Part shown: positions 42,148-50,809 of the stretch, piece after piece
Position numbering within the stretch: the first letter of the stretch is position 1
Layout: the number at the start of each line of letters is the position of its first letter
Assembly (NCBI RefSeq): GCF_041346925.1
Contig: NZ_CP166840.1
Location: forward strand, 1,550,001-1,614,000
Direction: 5' to 3'
Source of the DNA: Agaribacterium sp. ZY112
Lineage (GTDB): Bacteria; Pseudomonadota; Gammaproteobacteria; Pseudomonadales; Cellvibrionaceae
Length of the DNA stretch: 64,000 bases
Made by a program: the position numbers and the translations under genes
The notes under the pieces: model-generated
Databases searched by the model: none
Told to the model about the DNA's origin: nothing
The model's input: the letters and a program-made list of their open reading frames with translations, nothing else

Positions 42148-42174
42148 TGTTACTGGGGCTACACAGGGGTAACA
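42148..42174. promoter_or_regulatory. candidate CbrB upstream activating dyad
   Basis: TGTTAC (42148-42153) and GTAACA (42169-42174) form a 6-bp inverted repeat with a 15-nt spacer, centred about 136 nt upstream of the predicted RNA start. A further GTTAC half-site is at 42127-42131. As I recall, CbrB sites in Pseudomonas crcZ promoters are described as a TGTTAC/GTAACA dyad of similar spacing; this should be checked. Confidence 0.6.
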
Positions 42175-42402
42175 CGAAGGGTAGGCTTCGGATTTAGAGT
42201 GAGAGTCGCTAATTGTAAGGACTTTCAGCTGGTTCTGATGTTTGGACTGCTTATTGGAGGGCTTGCTTTGGGAAAAGTTCACTCAGTATGAGAAAAAGCT
42301 TGAGCACTAGGGTAGCAAGTATGAGCCTCCCACCACTTCATTTGGGTGAGAAGCTTGATAATTGGCTACTTTAAGCTTGTATAGGAGGTTAAGAGGGGGG
42401 GC

Positions 42403-43791
42403 TTAAGCCTTTTTACCTTGTGTTGGTTTTTGGCGGGGGATGCCTAGGCGCTGGCGTCGTTCCCATAAGCACTTGCGGCTAACACCTAACTTTTTCGCAA
42501 GTTCGGTTTCACTCATGTGATCTTGATGTTCAAGCACAAAACGCTGGAAATAGTCTTCAAGGCTTAAGTCTTCATGGGCTTCAGCCGTTGGCGCTGGATT
42601 GGCGTTTGTTTCACTAGCGCCTGAATCAACGCGCACAAGTTCGTGCTCAATAGCTAGCTGGGTGTGATCGATGGCCTTTTCGTTGTCACAGAGAATGACA
42701 GAGCGTTGCATCGCATTTTCAAGCTCGCGGATGTTACCGGGCCAAGGGTAGGTGGTAATGGCTTGAATAGCTTCAGGCGTGAGGCTTAAAGGCGGTCTAA
42801 GCATTTCGGTACAGAAGCGTTTAATAAAAGTTTCAGCAAGTAACAAGATGTCTTTGCCGCGCTCGCGTAGCGGCGGTAAGCGCAGCTGTACAACGTTGAT
42901 GCGGAAATATAAGTCTTCGCGGAACTTGCCTTCTCTAGCTAGGGTTGCGAGGTCGCGATGGGTGGCGGCGACGAGCCTAACATCTACTTTGTGGCTTTCG
43001 GTGGAGCCTATAGGCCTGACTTCGCCTTCTTGTAGTACTCGCAGCAAGCGAGCTTGCGCTTCAAGAGGTAGTTCGCCAATCTCATCTAAGAACAGTGTAC
43101 CTCCATCTGCTGCAGCGACTAAGCCTTCTCGGTTTGATGCGGCCCCTGTAAAGGCTCCTTTTTCATGGCCAAAGAGTTCGGCCTCGATCAGGGTTTCAGG
43201 GATTGCTGCGCAGTTAACGCTGATTAGTGCTTTGTCTTTGCGTGGGCTTTCACTGTGGATGGCATTGGCAACGAGTTCTTTACCTGTGCCCGTTTCACCC
43301 AAGACTAATACTGTTGCAGAGGTTGGAGCGACTTTGTGAATTTTGCCGTAGACCTCGCGCATGATGGCGCTGCTGCCAATCATTCCCTCGATGGGAGTGT
43401 CTTTTTCTTCTGCTGGTCTGCGGTTTGCTGCTGCAGCTGACTTGATGCTTTTGCCTAATACACGTTTAACCGCAGCAATCATCTCTTCGTGATCAAAGGG
43501 TTTGGCGACATAATCAACCGCGCCCATACGCATAGAGTCTACGGCTGAGCGTAGGCTGGCGTAGCTGGTCATGATAAGGACGGGTACATCACCGGCCAGT
43601 TTAATTAGGTCTGTACCGGGAGCGCCAGGCAGGCGTAGATCACTGATAATAAGGTCAAAGGTATCTATTTTTTGCTTGGTCGCTTCTGCGACTGAGCCGG
43701 TTTCCACGACTTCATATTTATTGCGACTTAATAGTTTGCGTAGTGCGGTACGAATGATGACTTCGTCTTCAACAATTAAAATCTTGCTCAT
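42403..43791 (-). CDS. cbrB: sigma-54-dependent NtrC-family response regulator CbrB
   Basis: 462 residues. REC with phospho-Asp D51 (LIISDLRLPG), sigma-54 AAA+ with Walker A GETGTGKELVANAIHSES and the GAFTGA loop in GHEKGAFTGAASNREG, and a Fis-type HTH (SETELAKKLGVSRKCLWERR). It lies just after the SSS-type kinase gene and before the CrcZ-like RNA, as in Pseudomonas. By that synteny it activates the RNA promoter at 42034-42050 with sigma-54. The LRSAVDSMRMGAVDYVAKPF signature closely matches CbrB. Confidence 0.93.
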   Translation of the reverse strand: MSKILIVEDEVIIRTALRKLLSRNKYEVVETGSVAEATKQKIDTFDLIISDLRLPGAPGTDLIKLAGDVPVLIMTSYASLRSAVDSMRMGAVDYVAKPFDHEEMIAAVKRVLGKSIKSAAAANRRPAEEKDTPIEGMIGSSAIMREVYGKIHKVAPTSATVLVLGETGTGKELVANAIHSESPRKDKALISVNCAAIPETLIEAELFGHEKGAFTGAASNREGLVAAADGGTLFLDEIGELPLEAQARLLRVLQEGEVRPIGSTESHKVDVRLVAATHRDLATLAREGKFREDLYFRINVVQLRLPPLRERGKDILLLAETFIKRFCTEMLRPPLSLTPEAIQAITTYPWPGNIRELENAMQRSVILCDNEKAIDHTQLAIEHELVRVDSGASETNANPAPTAEAHEDLSLEDYFQRFVLEHQDHMSETELAKKLGVSRKCLWERRQRLGIPRQKPTQGKKA

Positions 43792-43910
43792 AGTCGTGTT
43801 ACCTAGATCTCCTCATTAACAACTCACGCATTTAGCTTATCGCTAGCGGAGGCGGTATCTGCAAGCCAAATTGACCTGCAGCGGGAGTTTATTATTAGGC
43901 CCAAAGGGCT

Positions 43911-46895
43911 TTAGTTAGATGTGCTAGTGTTACTTAGGGTCTCAGTAGATGCAAGAGCGCTGGGCAAATTTATCACAAACTTTGTGCCTTTCTGTAACAC
44001 CCTATCTGTAGGGCTTATGATTTCCATTTGTCCTCCGTGGTCTTCAATAATGCTGTAGACCATAGCAAGGCCAAGGCCTGTGCCTTCTCCAGGCTCTTTG
44101 GTGGTAAAAAAGGGCTCTAAGATACGACCCTGTATCTCTGCAGGAATACCTGGACCTTCATCAATAACCGCAAACTGAACATCCTTATCGATACGATCAA
44201 CAACAACACTGACCTTGGTGCCCTCGGGGCAGGCGTCGCGTGCATTGCCAAGTAGATTAACAAACACTTGTATAAGGCGCTGGCTGTCACCGCTAACTCG
44301 AACGTATTCGGGCACATCGTTTACAAACTGCATTTGAGCTTTTTCTTTTTGTAAGGCAATTAGATTGATGCCTTCTTGGGCGCAGTCTCGAAGGTTTACG
44401 GCTTCTAGTTCACTGCCTCGATTGTGGCCAGCGTGGCTAAAGCTGACTAGTGAGTGAACAATGCGGCTGACTCGCTTGGTCTGGCTTAGAATTTGGTCAG
44501 CGGTTTCTAGGATCTCTGGATCATCGGTTTCGTATTTTAAGATTTGAGCAAGGCTGTCGATGCCAGTGACCGGATTGCCGATTTCATGGGCTACTCCTGC
44601 CGCAAGACGGCCGACGGAGGCTAGGCGTTCACTGTGCAGTAGTTCGTTTTCGAGCATTTGTAGTTCGGTAACATCTTCGAGCAATATGACTTGTCCATCG
44701 ACTTGGTGCTCAAGAGATGATGGGATGCTGGCCTTATGTAAGTTGAGCCAGCGCTCGCTATCGGCAATTTCAATAAGCTGTTTGTGCTGGTGGTTTTCAC
44801 TTAAGTCAGCAAAAGACGCCAGTAGGGGCCCCCAGGGTTCTAATACATCATCTAAGCGTGAACCTCTAACCTGCTCGCTGGCAATGCCGCTTAGGTTTTG
44901 CATAGCATGATTCCACATAAGGACTTCGCGGTCTTTGCCGACGCTGAGGCCGGCCATGGGTAGCTTTTCTAAGGTGCGTCGGTGGTACAGGCGCAAGCTA
45001 TCTAGCTCTGCAGTAAGTCCGCTTAAGTGGTCGCGATAGTGGTGTAGGCGTTCTTCGATCAGGTTAATATCGGTTGCCCCTTCAACTTCGGGTACGCGCA
45101 ATGGAATCAGGGTATCCATAATTTCGGTGGCCAGAGAGATGCCTAATAAGCCGCTGAGGTTGGCTTCAATTTCATCTCTAAGGCGGCGCAGTGCATAAGG
45201 GCGTCTTTCATTGGGGTTGAGCCCCAATTCGCCTAGAGCTCGGTGGACTTCAATGCGGGCGGTGTTTTGGCCAATACGCTCACTGAGCCGTTCAACCATC
45301 TCTTCTGGGTCGCGAATATCCAGCACCATTCTTACTGGGTGGCTGAGCTCATCTTCAGAGCAGAGTTCGGCTGAGTAGCGCTCTTCATTACTTTGTTTTG
45401 TGAGCAACGAAATAATGACAAAGCTGCCGACATTCAGTGCTGTTGACCACAGGGCGATATCGCTCCAGGCACTCATGCCTATAGTGATACTTAAGTCAGC
45501 AAAGCCGAGAGCAAACGTGTGTTCACCGATGTAAATAGGCAGCAATAGACCTGCGGCCCATATGCCCATGCCCAGGCCTAGGCCAGTCAATAAACCTTGG
45601 CGGTTTGCGCCTGCCCAATGGGTAACGCAGATAATACCGGGCAATAATTGCAGGGCTGCGATAAAGGCCATGAGTGCAAGGTCACTTAAGCTGTAGCGGT
45701 GTTCAAGTGCGCTATAAAAAACATAAGCTAGGGCAATAATGGCCAGAACTAAGCCGCGACGAATGGTAACGATCTGGCCGTAGAGTTCACTTTTGGAGCT
45801 GAGTGAGGCTGCAGGCAAAATCCACTGATTCATCACCATCGTAGATATGGCTAGGCAGATCGAGACAATCGCTCCAGTAGCGGCACTTAAGCCTGCGACA
45901 AAACTGATGATGGTGAAGGTAGGGCTTTCGGCTAGTAGCGGCACTGCGAGTGAGTAGTACTCGCTTGGAATGCTACTGCCAAATTGCTGCCCGGCCCAGA
46001 GGATGGGGAAGATGGGTAATGCCATTAACAGCATAAAGAGTGGGAAGGCCCACGTCACGGTGTACGTTGAGTGGCGTAAGGGATTTTCAACCACGGCCAT
46101 GTGGAAAATGTGAGGCATGGCTACGGCAGTTGAAAGGAAGATCAGTAGCAGGGTATGGCTTTCTGAGTTCTTTAATGGTGCGTAGAGCTCATCGAGCTTT
46201 TCTGGGTTTTCCACCAGCCATTGGTCGAGGCCGCTCACACCACCAAAGACGGCATAGAGGCAAAAACCACCAACGGCAAGCATGCCAAATAACTTAACGA
46301 CGGATTCAAAAGCCATTGCTGTAATTAGGCCTTTATGGTGTTCTCTGTTAGCGCCAAATACCAATGCAAAACAAGCGATCACAATACAATAAACCAAGGC
46401 TAGGGCATCGCGAGTATCAAAGCTGTCGAGGCCGCGTTCAATATCGTGGCTGCTGCTGGTCAGTAGTACGATGGTGTCGGCAACCGCTTGAATCTGCAGG
46501 CTTAAAAGTGGCAGTACAGATAGGAGCATGCAGAGCGTCACTAAGCCGCCGACTTCGTGGCTGTGGTAGCGAAAGGTTAGCAAGTCGGCCATCGAGGTGA
46601 TTTGAAAGCGCCGAGCCAGTTCGATCAGGGGTTTGAGAGCGACAGGAGCAAATAGAAAAAGCATGCCTGTGCCCATGTAATACGCTAAGGCGCCGTAGCC
46701 AAAGTCATCAGCAAACTCGATAACACCGTAATAGCTCACCGCACTCGCAAAGATACCCAGTGAGAGGATGTACATCACTGGGTGTGAGGCAACCTTGCTT
46801 GGGATAATGTTTCGTTCTGTCGCCCAAGCAATAGAAAATAGGATGCTGAGGTAAATAAGACAGATTAAGGCAACGTCAAAAAAACTAAAGCTCAT
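43911..46895 (-). CDS. cbrA: CbrA, sodium-solute symporter-like histidine kinase
   Basis: 994 residues. About 13 hydrophobic segments in residues 1-505 form an SSS-family module ([24 protein letters not shown] repeats; [19 protein letters not shown]). A cytosolic linker, a PAS region (near 640-740), a DHp with H770 in [19 protein letters not shown] and a CA domain ([35 protein letters not shown]) follow. The domain order matches CbrA, the membrane kinase of the CbrAB carbon/nitrogen-balance system; the SSS part can bind or move histidine in Pseudomonas. The 60-residue gene upstream overlaps it by 11 nt. Confidence 0.93.
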   Translation of the reverse strand: MSFSFFDVALICLIYLSILFSIAWATERNIIPSKVASHPVMYILSLGIFASAVSYYGVIEFADDFGYGALAYYMGTGMLFLFAPVALKPLIELARRFQITSMADLLTFRYHSHEVGGLVTLCMLLSVLPLLSLQIQAVADTIVLLTSSSHDIERGLDSFDTRDALALVYCIVIACFALVFGANREHHKGLITAMAFESVVKLFGMLAVGGFCLYAVFGGVSGLDQWLVENPEKLDELYAPLKNSESHTLLLIFLSTAVAMPHIFHMAVVENPLRHSTYTVTWAFPLFMLLMALPIFPILWAGQQFGSSIPSEYYSLAVPLLAESPTFTIISFVAGLSAATGAIVSICLAISTMVMNQWILPAASLSSKSELYGQIVTIRRGLVLAIIALAYVFYSALEHRYSLSDLALMAFIAALQLLPGIICVTHWAGANRQGLLTGLGLGMGIWAAGLLLPIYIGEHTFALGFADLSITIGMSAWSDIALWSTALNVGSFVIISLLTKQSNEERYSAELCSEDELSHPVRMVLDIRDPEEMVERLSERIGQNTARIEVHRALGELGLNPNERRPYALRRLRDEIEANLSGLLGISLATEIMDTLIPLRVPEVEGATDINLIEERLHHYRDHLSGLTAELDSLRLYHRRTLEKLPMAGLSVGKDREVLMWNHAMQNLSGIASEQVRGSRLDDVLEPWGPLLASFADLSENHQHKQLIEIADSERWLNLHKASIPSSLEHQVDGQVILLEDVTELQMLENELLHSERLASVGRLAAGVAHEIGNPVTGIDSLAQILKYETDDPEILETADQILSQTKRVSRIVHSLVSFSHAGHNRGSELEAVNLRDCAQEGINLIALQKEKAQMQFVNDVPEYVRVSGDSQRLIQVFVNLLGNARDACPEGTKVSVVVDRIDKDVQFAVIDEGPGIPAEIQGRILEPFFTTKEPGEGTGLGLAMVYSIIEDHGGQMEIISPTDRVLQKGTKFVINLPSALASTETLSNTSTSN

Positions 46896-47067
46896 GCTTT
46901 TTCACCAGTGAGCGCTGCACAAAGTAGGCAATAATAATAATGGCCAGCCAAATGATATACGGGCGATACCATCCCCCCGTGGTGCTAAGTAACCAGCTGA
47001 ATAGGCTGGGGGAGAAGATAAATAGCAGAAGAAGAATAAGCAGTAGTGGGCTTTGGCGCATGAGCAA
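46885..47067 (-). CDS. cbrX: CbrX-like small membrane protein overlapping cbrA
   Basis: 60 residues with two hydrophobic segments (LLLILLLLFIFSPSLFSWLL and IIWLAIIIIAYFV) and a basic-polar tail ([10 protein letters not shown]). Its stop lies 11 nt into cbrA, whose ATG is in another frame, so translation of the two is probably coupled. A small ORF at the same place, called cbrX in Pseudomonas, is the basis for the symbol; sequence-level homology has not been checked. Confidence 0.7.
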   Translation of the reverse strand: MLMRQSPLLLILLLLFIFSPSLFSWLLSTTGGWYRPYIIWLAIIIIAYFVQRSLVKKHEL

Positions 47068-47115
47068 GAGCGAGTTGTTAAGGGTGCTCTAGTGTAGCTT
47101 AAAGTGCAGTAATAC

Positions 47116-48009
47116 TCAGCTTAGATCTGAGAGTAGAAGCTCGCGGCAGTCATCAAGGTTAAGCTGGGGCCAGCGCTCGGTCGCCCATGTTAATAGTGCT
47201 CTAAGCTCTCTGGGGGCTGAGTGGGTATCCATGCCAAGCGCTCGGCAAGCTCGCTTTACATTTTCAAGTGCCTCTGTGTTGTTAAGTGCAGGTGCGTGGT
47301 TTTGCTTGCTGAGTTTTTGCCCTGCTGAGCTGCTTATGACAGGGATGTGTAAATAGTTGGGTGTTGATGCGCCAAATAGTGTCATCAGAGCCACTTGCTT
47401 GCAGGTGGTTTCTAGGAGATCACTACCGCGGACCACATGGGTGATACCTTGATGGCTATCGTCACAGCTTACCGCTAGCTGATAGGCAAATAAGCCATCT
47501 TTGCGATGAATAATAAAGTCACCACTCTGGGCTAGGTCTTCCTTTTGTAAGCCTTGGGCTCGGTCTTGAAAGCTAAAAAGGCTTTGCCTGCTAAAGGCGA
47601 GATCGCAGTTTAGGCGAGTGGCAGCGGGGGTATTTACTGGCAGTGTTCTAAGGCGGCAGTGTCCGTCATAGCAGCCGGTTAGCTCTTTAAGGCGCTTGCG
47701 GTTGCAGTTACAACGGTAACTTAGGCCTTGTTCTTTGAGGTTTTGTAACTGCTGTTGATATCTGTGCTGGTGTTGGCTTTGGTAGCTGTGGCTCTCGTCC
47801 CAATCGAGACCGTGTTGCTTGAGGCTGTCGATGATTAATAGGTCGGCGCCAGCTTGCTCGCGAGGAGGGTCAATATCTTCTATGCGCAGTAGCCATTGGC
47901 CCTGGTGGGCTCGAGCATCTAGCCACGAGGCAAGTGCACAAACGAGGGAGCCAAAGTGTAGGGGGCCGGATGGAGATGGAGCGAAGCGGCCGCGATAAGC
48001 GCAGGGCAT
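47116..48009 (-). CDS. gluQ: glutamyl-Q tRNA(Asp) synthetase
   Basis: 297 residues, a glutamyl-tRNA-synthetase catalytic core without the anticodon-binding domain. It carries RGRFAPSPSGPLHFGSLVCA (the HIGH-like region), the KLSKQ box in SAGQKLSKQNHA, and a zinc-ligand set CNCNRKRLKELTGCYDGHC in the insertion. It attaches glutamate to queuosine in tRNA(Asp). It follows dksA and precedes cbrX-cbrA, the same order as in Pseudomonas. Confidence 0.95.
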   Translation of the reverse strand: MPCAYRGRFAPSPSGPLHFGSLVCALASWLDARAHQGQWLLRIEDIDPPREQAGADLLIIDSLKQHGLDWDESHSYQSQHQHRYQQQLQNLKEQGLSYRCNCNRKRLKELTGCYDGHCRLRTLPVNTPAATRLNCDLAFSRQSLFSFQDRAQGLQKEDLAQSGDFIIHRKDGLFAYQLAVSCDDSHQGITHVVRGSDLLETTCKQVALMTLFGASTPNYLHIPVISSSAGQKLSKQNHAPALNNTEALENVKRACRALGMDTHSAPRELRALLTWATERWPQLNLDDCRELLLSDLS

Positions 48010-48028
48010 AAGCTGAAAGGGTAACTAG

Positions 48029-48057
48029 AAGCACTTCAGTTGTTGGCTGAAGTGCTT
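48029..48057 (-). terminator. hairpin between dksA and gluQ
   Basis: 11-bp stem AAGCACTTCAG / CTGAAGTGCTT with a 7-nt loop, in the 55-nt gap. The downstream minus strand has no T-tract, so it is more likely a partial attenuator or processing hairpin than a full terminator. Confidence 0.5.
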
Positions 48058-48064
48058 GCAGGTC

Positions 48065-48499
48065 TTAACCGAGGATCTGCTTTTCTTTGATCTCGTCCAG
48101 AGTCTTACAGTCCACGCATAGGGTCGCTGTTGGGCGAGCTTCTAGGCGGCGAATGCCTATCTCTACACCACAGGCGTCACAATAACCGTAATCTTCAGTT
48201 TCGAGCAGCTCTAAGGTTTTGTCGATCTTTTTAATGAGTTTGCGCTCGCGGTCACGAGTGCGAAGCTCAAGACTGAACTCTTCTTCTTGACTAGCTCTAT
48301 CAGCTGGATCAGGAAAGTTGGCTGCTTCGTCTTTCATATGCGTAACAGTGCGATCAACCTCTTCCATTAGTTCACGTCGCCAAGCCATTAATAGGGCTCG
48401 GAAATGAACTTTTTGTTCGGGGTTCATATACTCTTCGCCGTCTTTTTCCTCGTAAGGAGTGAAGTCGCGAAGTGCGAAGCTATTATTTGCGTCAGGCAT
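48065..48499 (-). CDS. dksA: RNA polymerase-binding transcription factor DksA
   Basis: I chose ATG 48499 (AGAAGG upstream), giving 144 residues and the usual DksA N-terminus. The coiled-coil tip DPADRAS (D64, D67), which reaches the polymerase secondary channel, is followed by the [18 protein letters not shown] arm. The zinc finger is complete (C107, C110, C128, C131; CDACG...CVDC). DksA with ppGpp tunes rRNA and amino-acid promoters. It is the first gene of the dksA-gluQ-cbr run. Confidence 0.98.
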   Translation of the reverse strand: MPDANNSFALRDFTPYEEKDGEEYMNPEQKVHFRALLMAWRRELMEEVDRTVTHMKDEAANFPDPADRASQEEEFSLELRTRDRERKLIKKIDKTLELLETEDYGYCDACGVEIGIRRLEARPTATLCVDCKTLDEIKEKQILG

Positions 48500-48679
48500 T
48501 GGATGGCCCTTCTTGTTTATGATCCATATTAAACAGCGCCGAAATGACGATTGTTCGTCGCTTTTCAACGTCTTCTGCAGGCCTTTTAAGAGGCGGCTGT
48601 CAGAAAGGGGGAGCACGCTACCAGATATGTTTAGCTAGTGCTAGTGATTTCTAGCTCGTGCGTACTCTAGCTTATCAGT

Positions 48680-48991
48680 TTAGTCGCTCAAATCTACATA
48701 TACTTGCTGCTTCTGTATTATTAGTGGGTATTTTTGCAATTTTGCATTGCTACATGGGCCCGCTACGCACAGTCCGTTATCTATACGAAACAGTGCACCG
48801 TGAGAGGCACATTGAATAAGCTCTTCGTCGTAGTCTAAGAATTGCTCATTGTCCCAGTCGAGTCGAATACCTCGGTGTGGGCAGCTGTTCTTGTAGGCGT
48901 GCCAATGGTCAGCCTCGCTGACAAGAAAAAGGGCCAGTCCATCAAGGTCAAACGCGAGGCTGCGTTTTTGTGTCTGCTGGAGCGTGTCCAA
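48680..48991 (-). CDS. small Rieske [2Fe-2S] protein
   Basis: TTG start; there is no in-frame ATG or GTG upstream before the stop. 103 residues. The cluster motifs are CPHRGIRLDWDNEQF and CASHGALFRIDNG (C-x-H and C-x-x-H), followed by CVAGPC. Such short Rieske proteins are electron-transfer ferredoxins of assorted dioxygenase or unknown partners. It lies 19 nt after a TfoX C-terminal-domain gene and may be co-transcribed with it. No partner oxygenase is nearby. Confidence 0.85.
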   Translation of the reverse strand: MDTLQQTQKRSLAFDLDGLALFLVSEADHWHAYKNSCPHRGIRLDWDNEQFLDYDEELIQCASHGALFRIDNGLCVAGPCSNAKLQKYPLIIQKQQVYVDLSD

Positions 48992-49010
48992 TGAGCATAA
49001 ATGCTTGATC

Positions 49011-49286
49011 TTAGCTTACCTCAGCTAATTGCTCGGCTTCTTTGACAAGTTGGTCTTTGAGTTCGGGGCTTAAATCGTTCCAGTGAACATTCATTAAGGC
49101 GCCTTGCAGTGCATAAAGCATGACCTTGCTTACATGAATGCCGCGTCGTTTGATTCTGCAGTAGGCTTCTACTGCTCCCATTTTGTTGAGGTCATCGAGA
49201 CTGTTGATGCCTATGGCTCGAAGTATGTTTACAGAGGCCATACCGAGGTTTTTAAGCTCGAGTAGTTCGCTGTGCTCAGCCGTCAT
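49011..49286 (-). CDS. TfoX C-terminal-domain protein
   Basis: I chose ATG 49286, behind GGAGAAAGG, over GTG 49301; it gives 91 residues. The LKNLGMASVNILRAIGINSL opening and CRIKRRGIHVSKVMLYALQG middle match the TfoX C-terminal helical domain. The N-terminal TfoX domain is absent. Full-length TfoX (Sxy) controls competence in other gammaproteobacteria, but domain-only proteins have no assigned function. Co-directional with the Rieske gene 19 nt downstream. Confidence 0.85.
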   Translation of the reverse strand: MTAEHSELLELKNLGMASVNILRAIGINSLDDLNKMGAVEAYCRIKRRGIHVSKVMLYALQGALMNVHWNDLSPELKDQLVKEAEQLAEVS

Positions 49287-49406
49287 TATCCTTTCTCCCA
49301 CGTACTTATTATTATTGGCGTCATGGTGGTATTGTTGCTATTCCATCTTCGCGTTAAATACCGCGATTGAACAATAATACATAGATCTACAAACGGCGCA
49401 ATTATT

Positions 49407-50093
49407 TTGAATTGCTTATATCTTACTCAGACTCATCTGATGGGCTTGTCGCAGCAGGGCTTGGTCTTGCGTAACGGTCAATACTTAGCTTCAGACGTGT
49501 GGCCGGCTCTCGAAAAAGTTCAATTGGCAGCAGCTCAACACGGCTTTGACTTACGTTTAGCCAGCGCATATCGCAGCTTTGATAGGCAGTTACTTATTTG
49601 GAATGCTAAAGCTCAGGGCTTAAGGCCCGTGTTTGATGAGAGCGGTCAAGCTCTTACAATTGCGGATTTATCTCCTGAAGAGCTACTGCACGCGATTTTA
49701 CGCTGGTCGGCTTTGCCAGGCGCCTCACGCCATCACTGGGGTACGGATTTTGATATCTATGATGCCGCAGCGCTGGAGCCTGGGCAGGGCTTTGAGTTGC
49801 TGGGCTCAGAGTGTGAGCCCGGAGGGCTTTTTGGCGAATTCTACCAGTGCTTAGATGCACTGCTACGTGAGCATCCGTGTTTCTATCGCCCTTATGCTGA
49901 GGATCAGGGAGGGGTGTCCCCTGAGCCGTGGCACTTAAGTTATCAGCCTTTGGCACAACAGTGTTTTGAAGGGTTTGAGCCTCAAGCCCTTAAGAAGCTA
50001 ATAGAAAATACCGACATTGCTCTTAAGCAGCCCCTATTAAAGCATTTTGATGAGCTTATTGAGCGCTATTTTATGAGAGTTAGCCTATGTTGA
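49407..50093 (+). CDS. M15 family D-alanyl-D-alanine carboxypeptidase-like protein
   Basis: TTG start assumed, ATG 49440 is an alternative. 228 residues. LAS-metallopeptidase motifs are RLASAYRSFDRQLLIWNAKA, GASRHHWGTDFDIYDAAA with the zinc His and Asp, and PEPWHLSYQ with the last His. No clear signal peptide is seen, which is unusual for a cell-wall enzyme and leaves its location uncertain. It probably cleaves the terminal D-Ala bond in peptidoglycan precursors or fragments. It overlaps the HAD gene by 7 nt. Confidence 0.85.
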   Translation: MNCLYLTQTHLMGLSQQGLVLRNGQYLASDVWPALEKVQLAAAQHGFDLRLASAYRSFDRQLLIWNAKAQGLRPVFDESGQALTIADLSPEELLHAILRWSALPGASRHHWGTDFDIYDAAALEPGQGFELLGSECEPGGLFGEFYQCLDALLREHPCFYRPYAEDQGGVSPEPWHLSYQPLAQQCFEGFEPQALKKLIENTDIALKQPLLKHFDELIERYFMRVSLC

Positions 50094-50806
50094 TTATCTT
50101 CGACTGCGATGGCGTCTTGGTTGATAGTGAGCAGTTAGCCGCTAAGGTGTTTAGTGATACCTTGGCCGATTACCAGTTTTGTTTGAGTGCGGATGAGTGT
50201 TTATCTCGTTTTAAGGGGTGGACGCTAGAGGCCTGTTATCAATGGCTTGTACCTCAATTTGGAGGCGCTTTACCCGATGGTTTTGATGAAGCGATTAAAG
50301 CCAATACACGCGAGGTGTTTGCTCGTGAGTTAAAGGCTGTTAACGATGTTGAGTCTGTTTTACAGCAGCTTCAAAAGCGCAATCGCAGTTTCTGTGTGGC
50401 TTCTAATGGCGGTTTAAAAAAGATAGATAATTCCTTATCGGTCTGTGGTTTGGCACAGTACTTTCCTGTTCCAGTGCGCTTTTCTGCAGAGCAAGTCAGT
50501 CAGGGCAAGCCATCACCTGAGTTATTTTTAAAAGCAGCAGAGGCTATTGGTGTCCCGCCTCGTTTTTGTTGGGTGGTTGAAGATAGTTTAGCGGGCTGTC
50601 AGGCGGCCAAAGCAGCGGCTATGAATTTAGTCTTCTTTAATGAAACCGCAGAGCCCACACCTCAAGCTGTAGTCGATCTGAGGCCTGTTAAAGTTGTTCA
50701 CTCTATGCTTGAGTTGCGTTCGTTTTTCGAGTCTAAGCCAGCGGCCTTCTATACTGAAAGGCAGTTAGAAGGTGAGCTTATAAATATAGATGCCCAAGAG
50801 AGTTAA
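50087..50806 (+). CDS. HAD-superfamily phosphatase
   Basis: 239 residues, in a tight operon between M15 and the repeat-protein gene. The catalytic motif I is IIFDCDGVLVDSEQL, and the DxD-type motif IV reads CWVVEDSLAGCQAAKAAAMN. The cap domain type I and Lys in VSQGKPSPELFLKAAEAIG are present. Similar to YieH/Gph-type phosphatases of small sugar or nucleotide phosphates; substrate not deducible. Confidence 0.9.
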   Translation: MLIIFDCDGVLVDSEQLAAKVFSDTLADYQFCLSADECLSRFKGWTLEACYQWLVPQFGGALPDGFDEAIKANTREVFARELKAVNDVESVLQQLQKRNRSFCVASNGGLKKIDNSLSVCGLAQYFPVPVRFSAEQVSQGKPSPELFLKAAEAIGVPPRFCWVVEDSLAGCQAAKAAAMNLVFFNETAEPTPQAVVDLRPVKVVHSMLELRSFFESKPAAFYTERQLEGELINIDAQES

Positions 50807-50809
50807 ATA

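Noticed and set aside
42040..42291. 83-codon plus-strand ORF in the cbrB-pcnB gap
   Set aside because: It runs opposite to the locus, overlaps the predicted sigma-54 promoter and activator dyad, has no good ribosome site and no recognisable domain; the RNA interpretation explains the region better.
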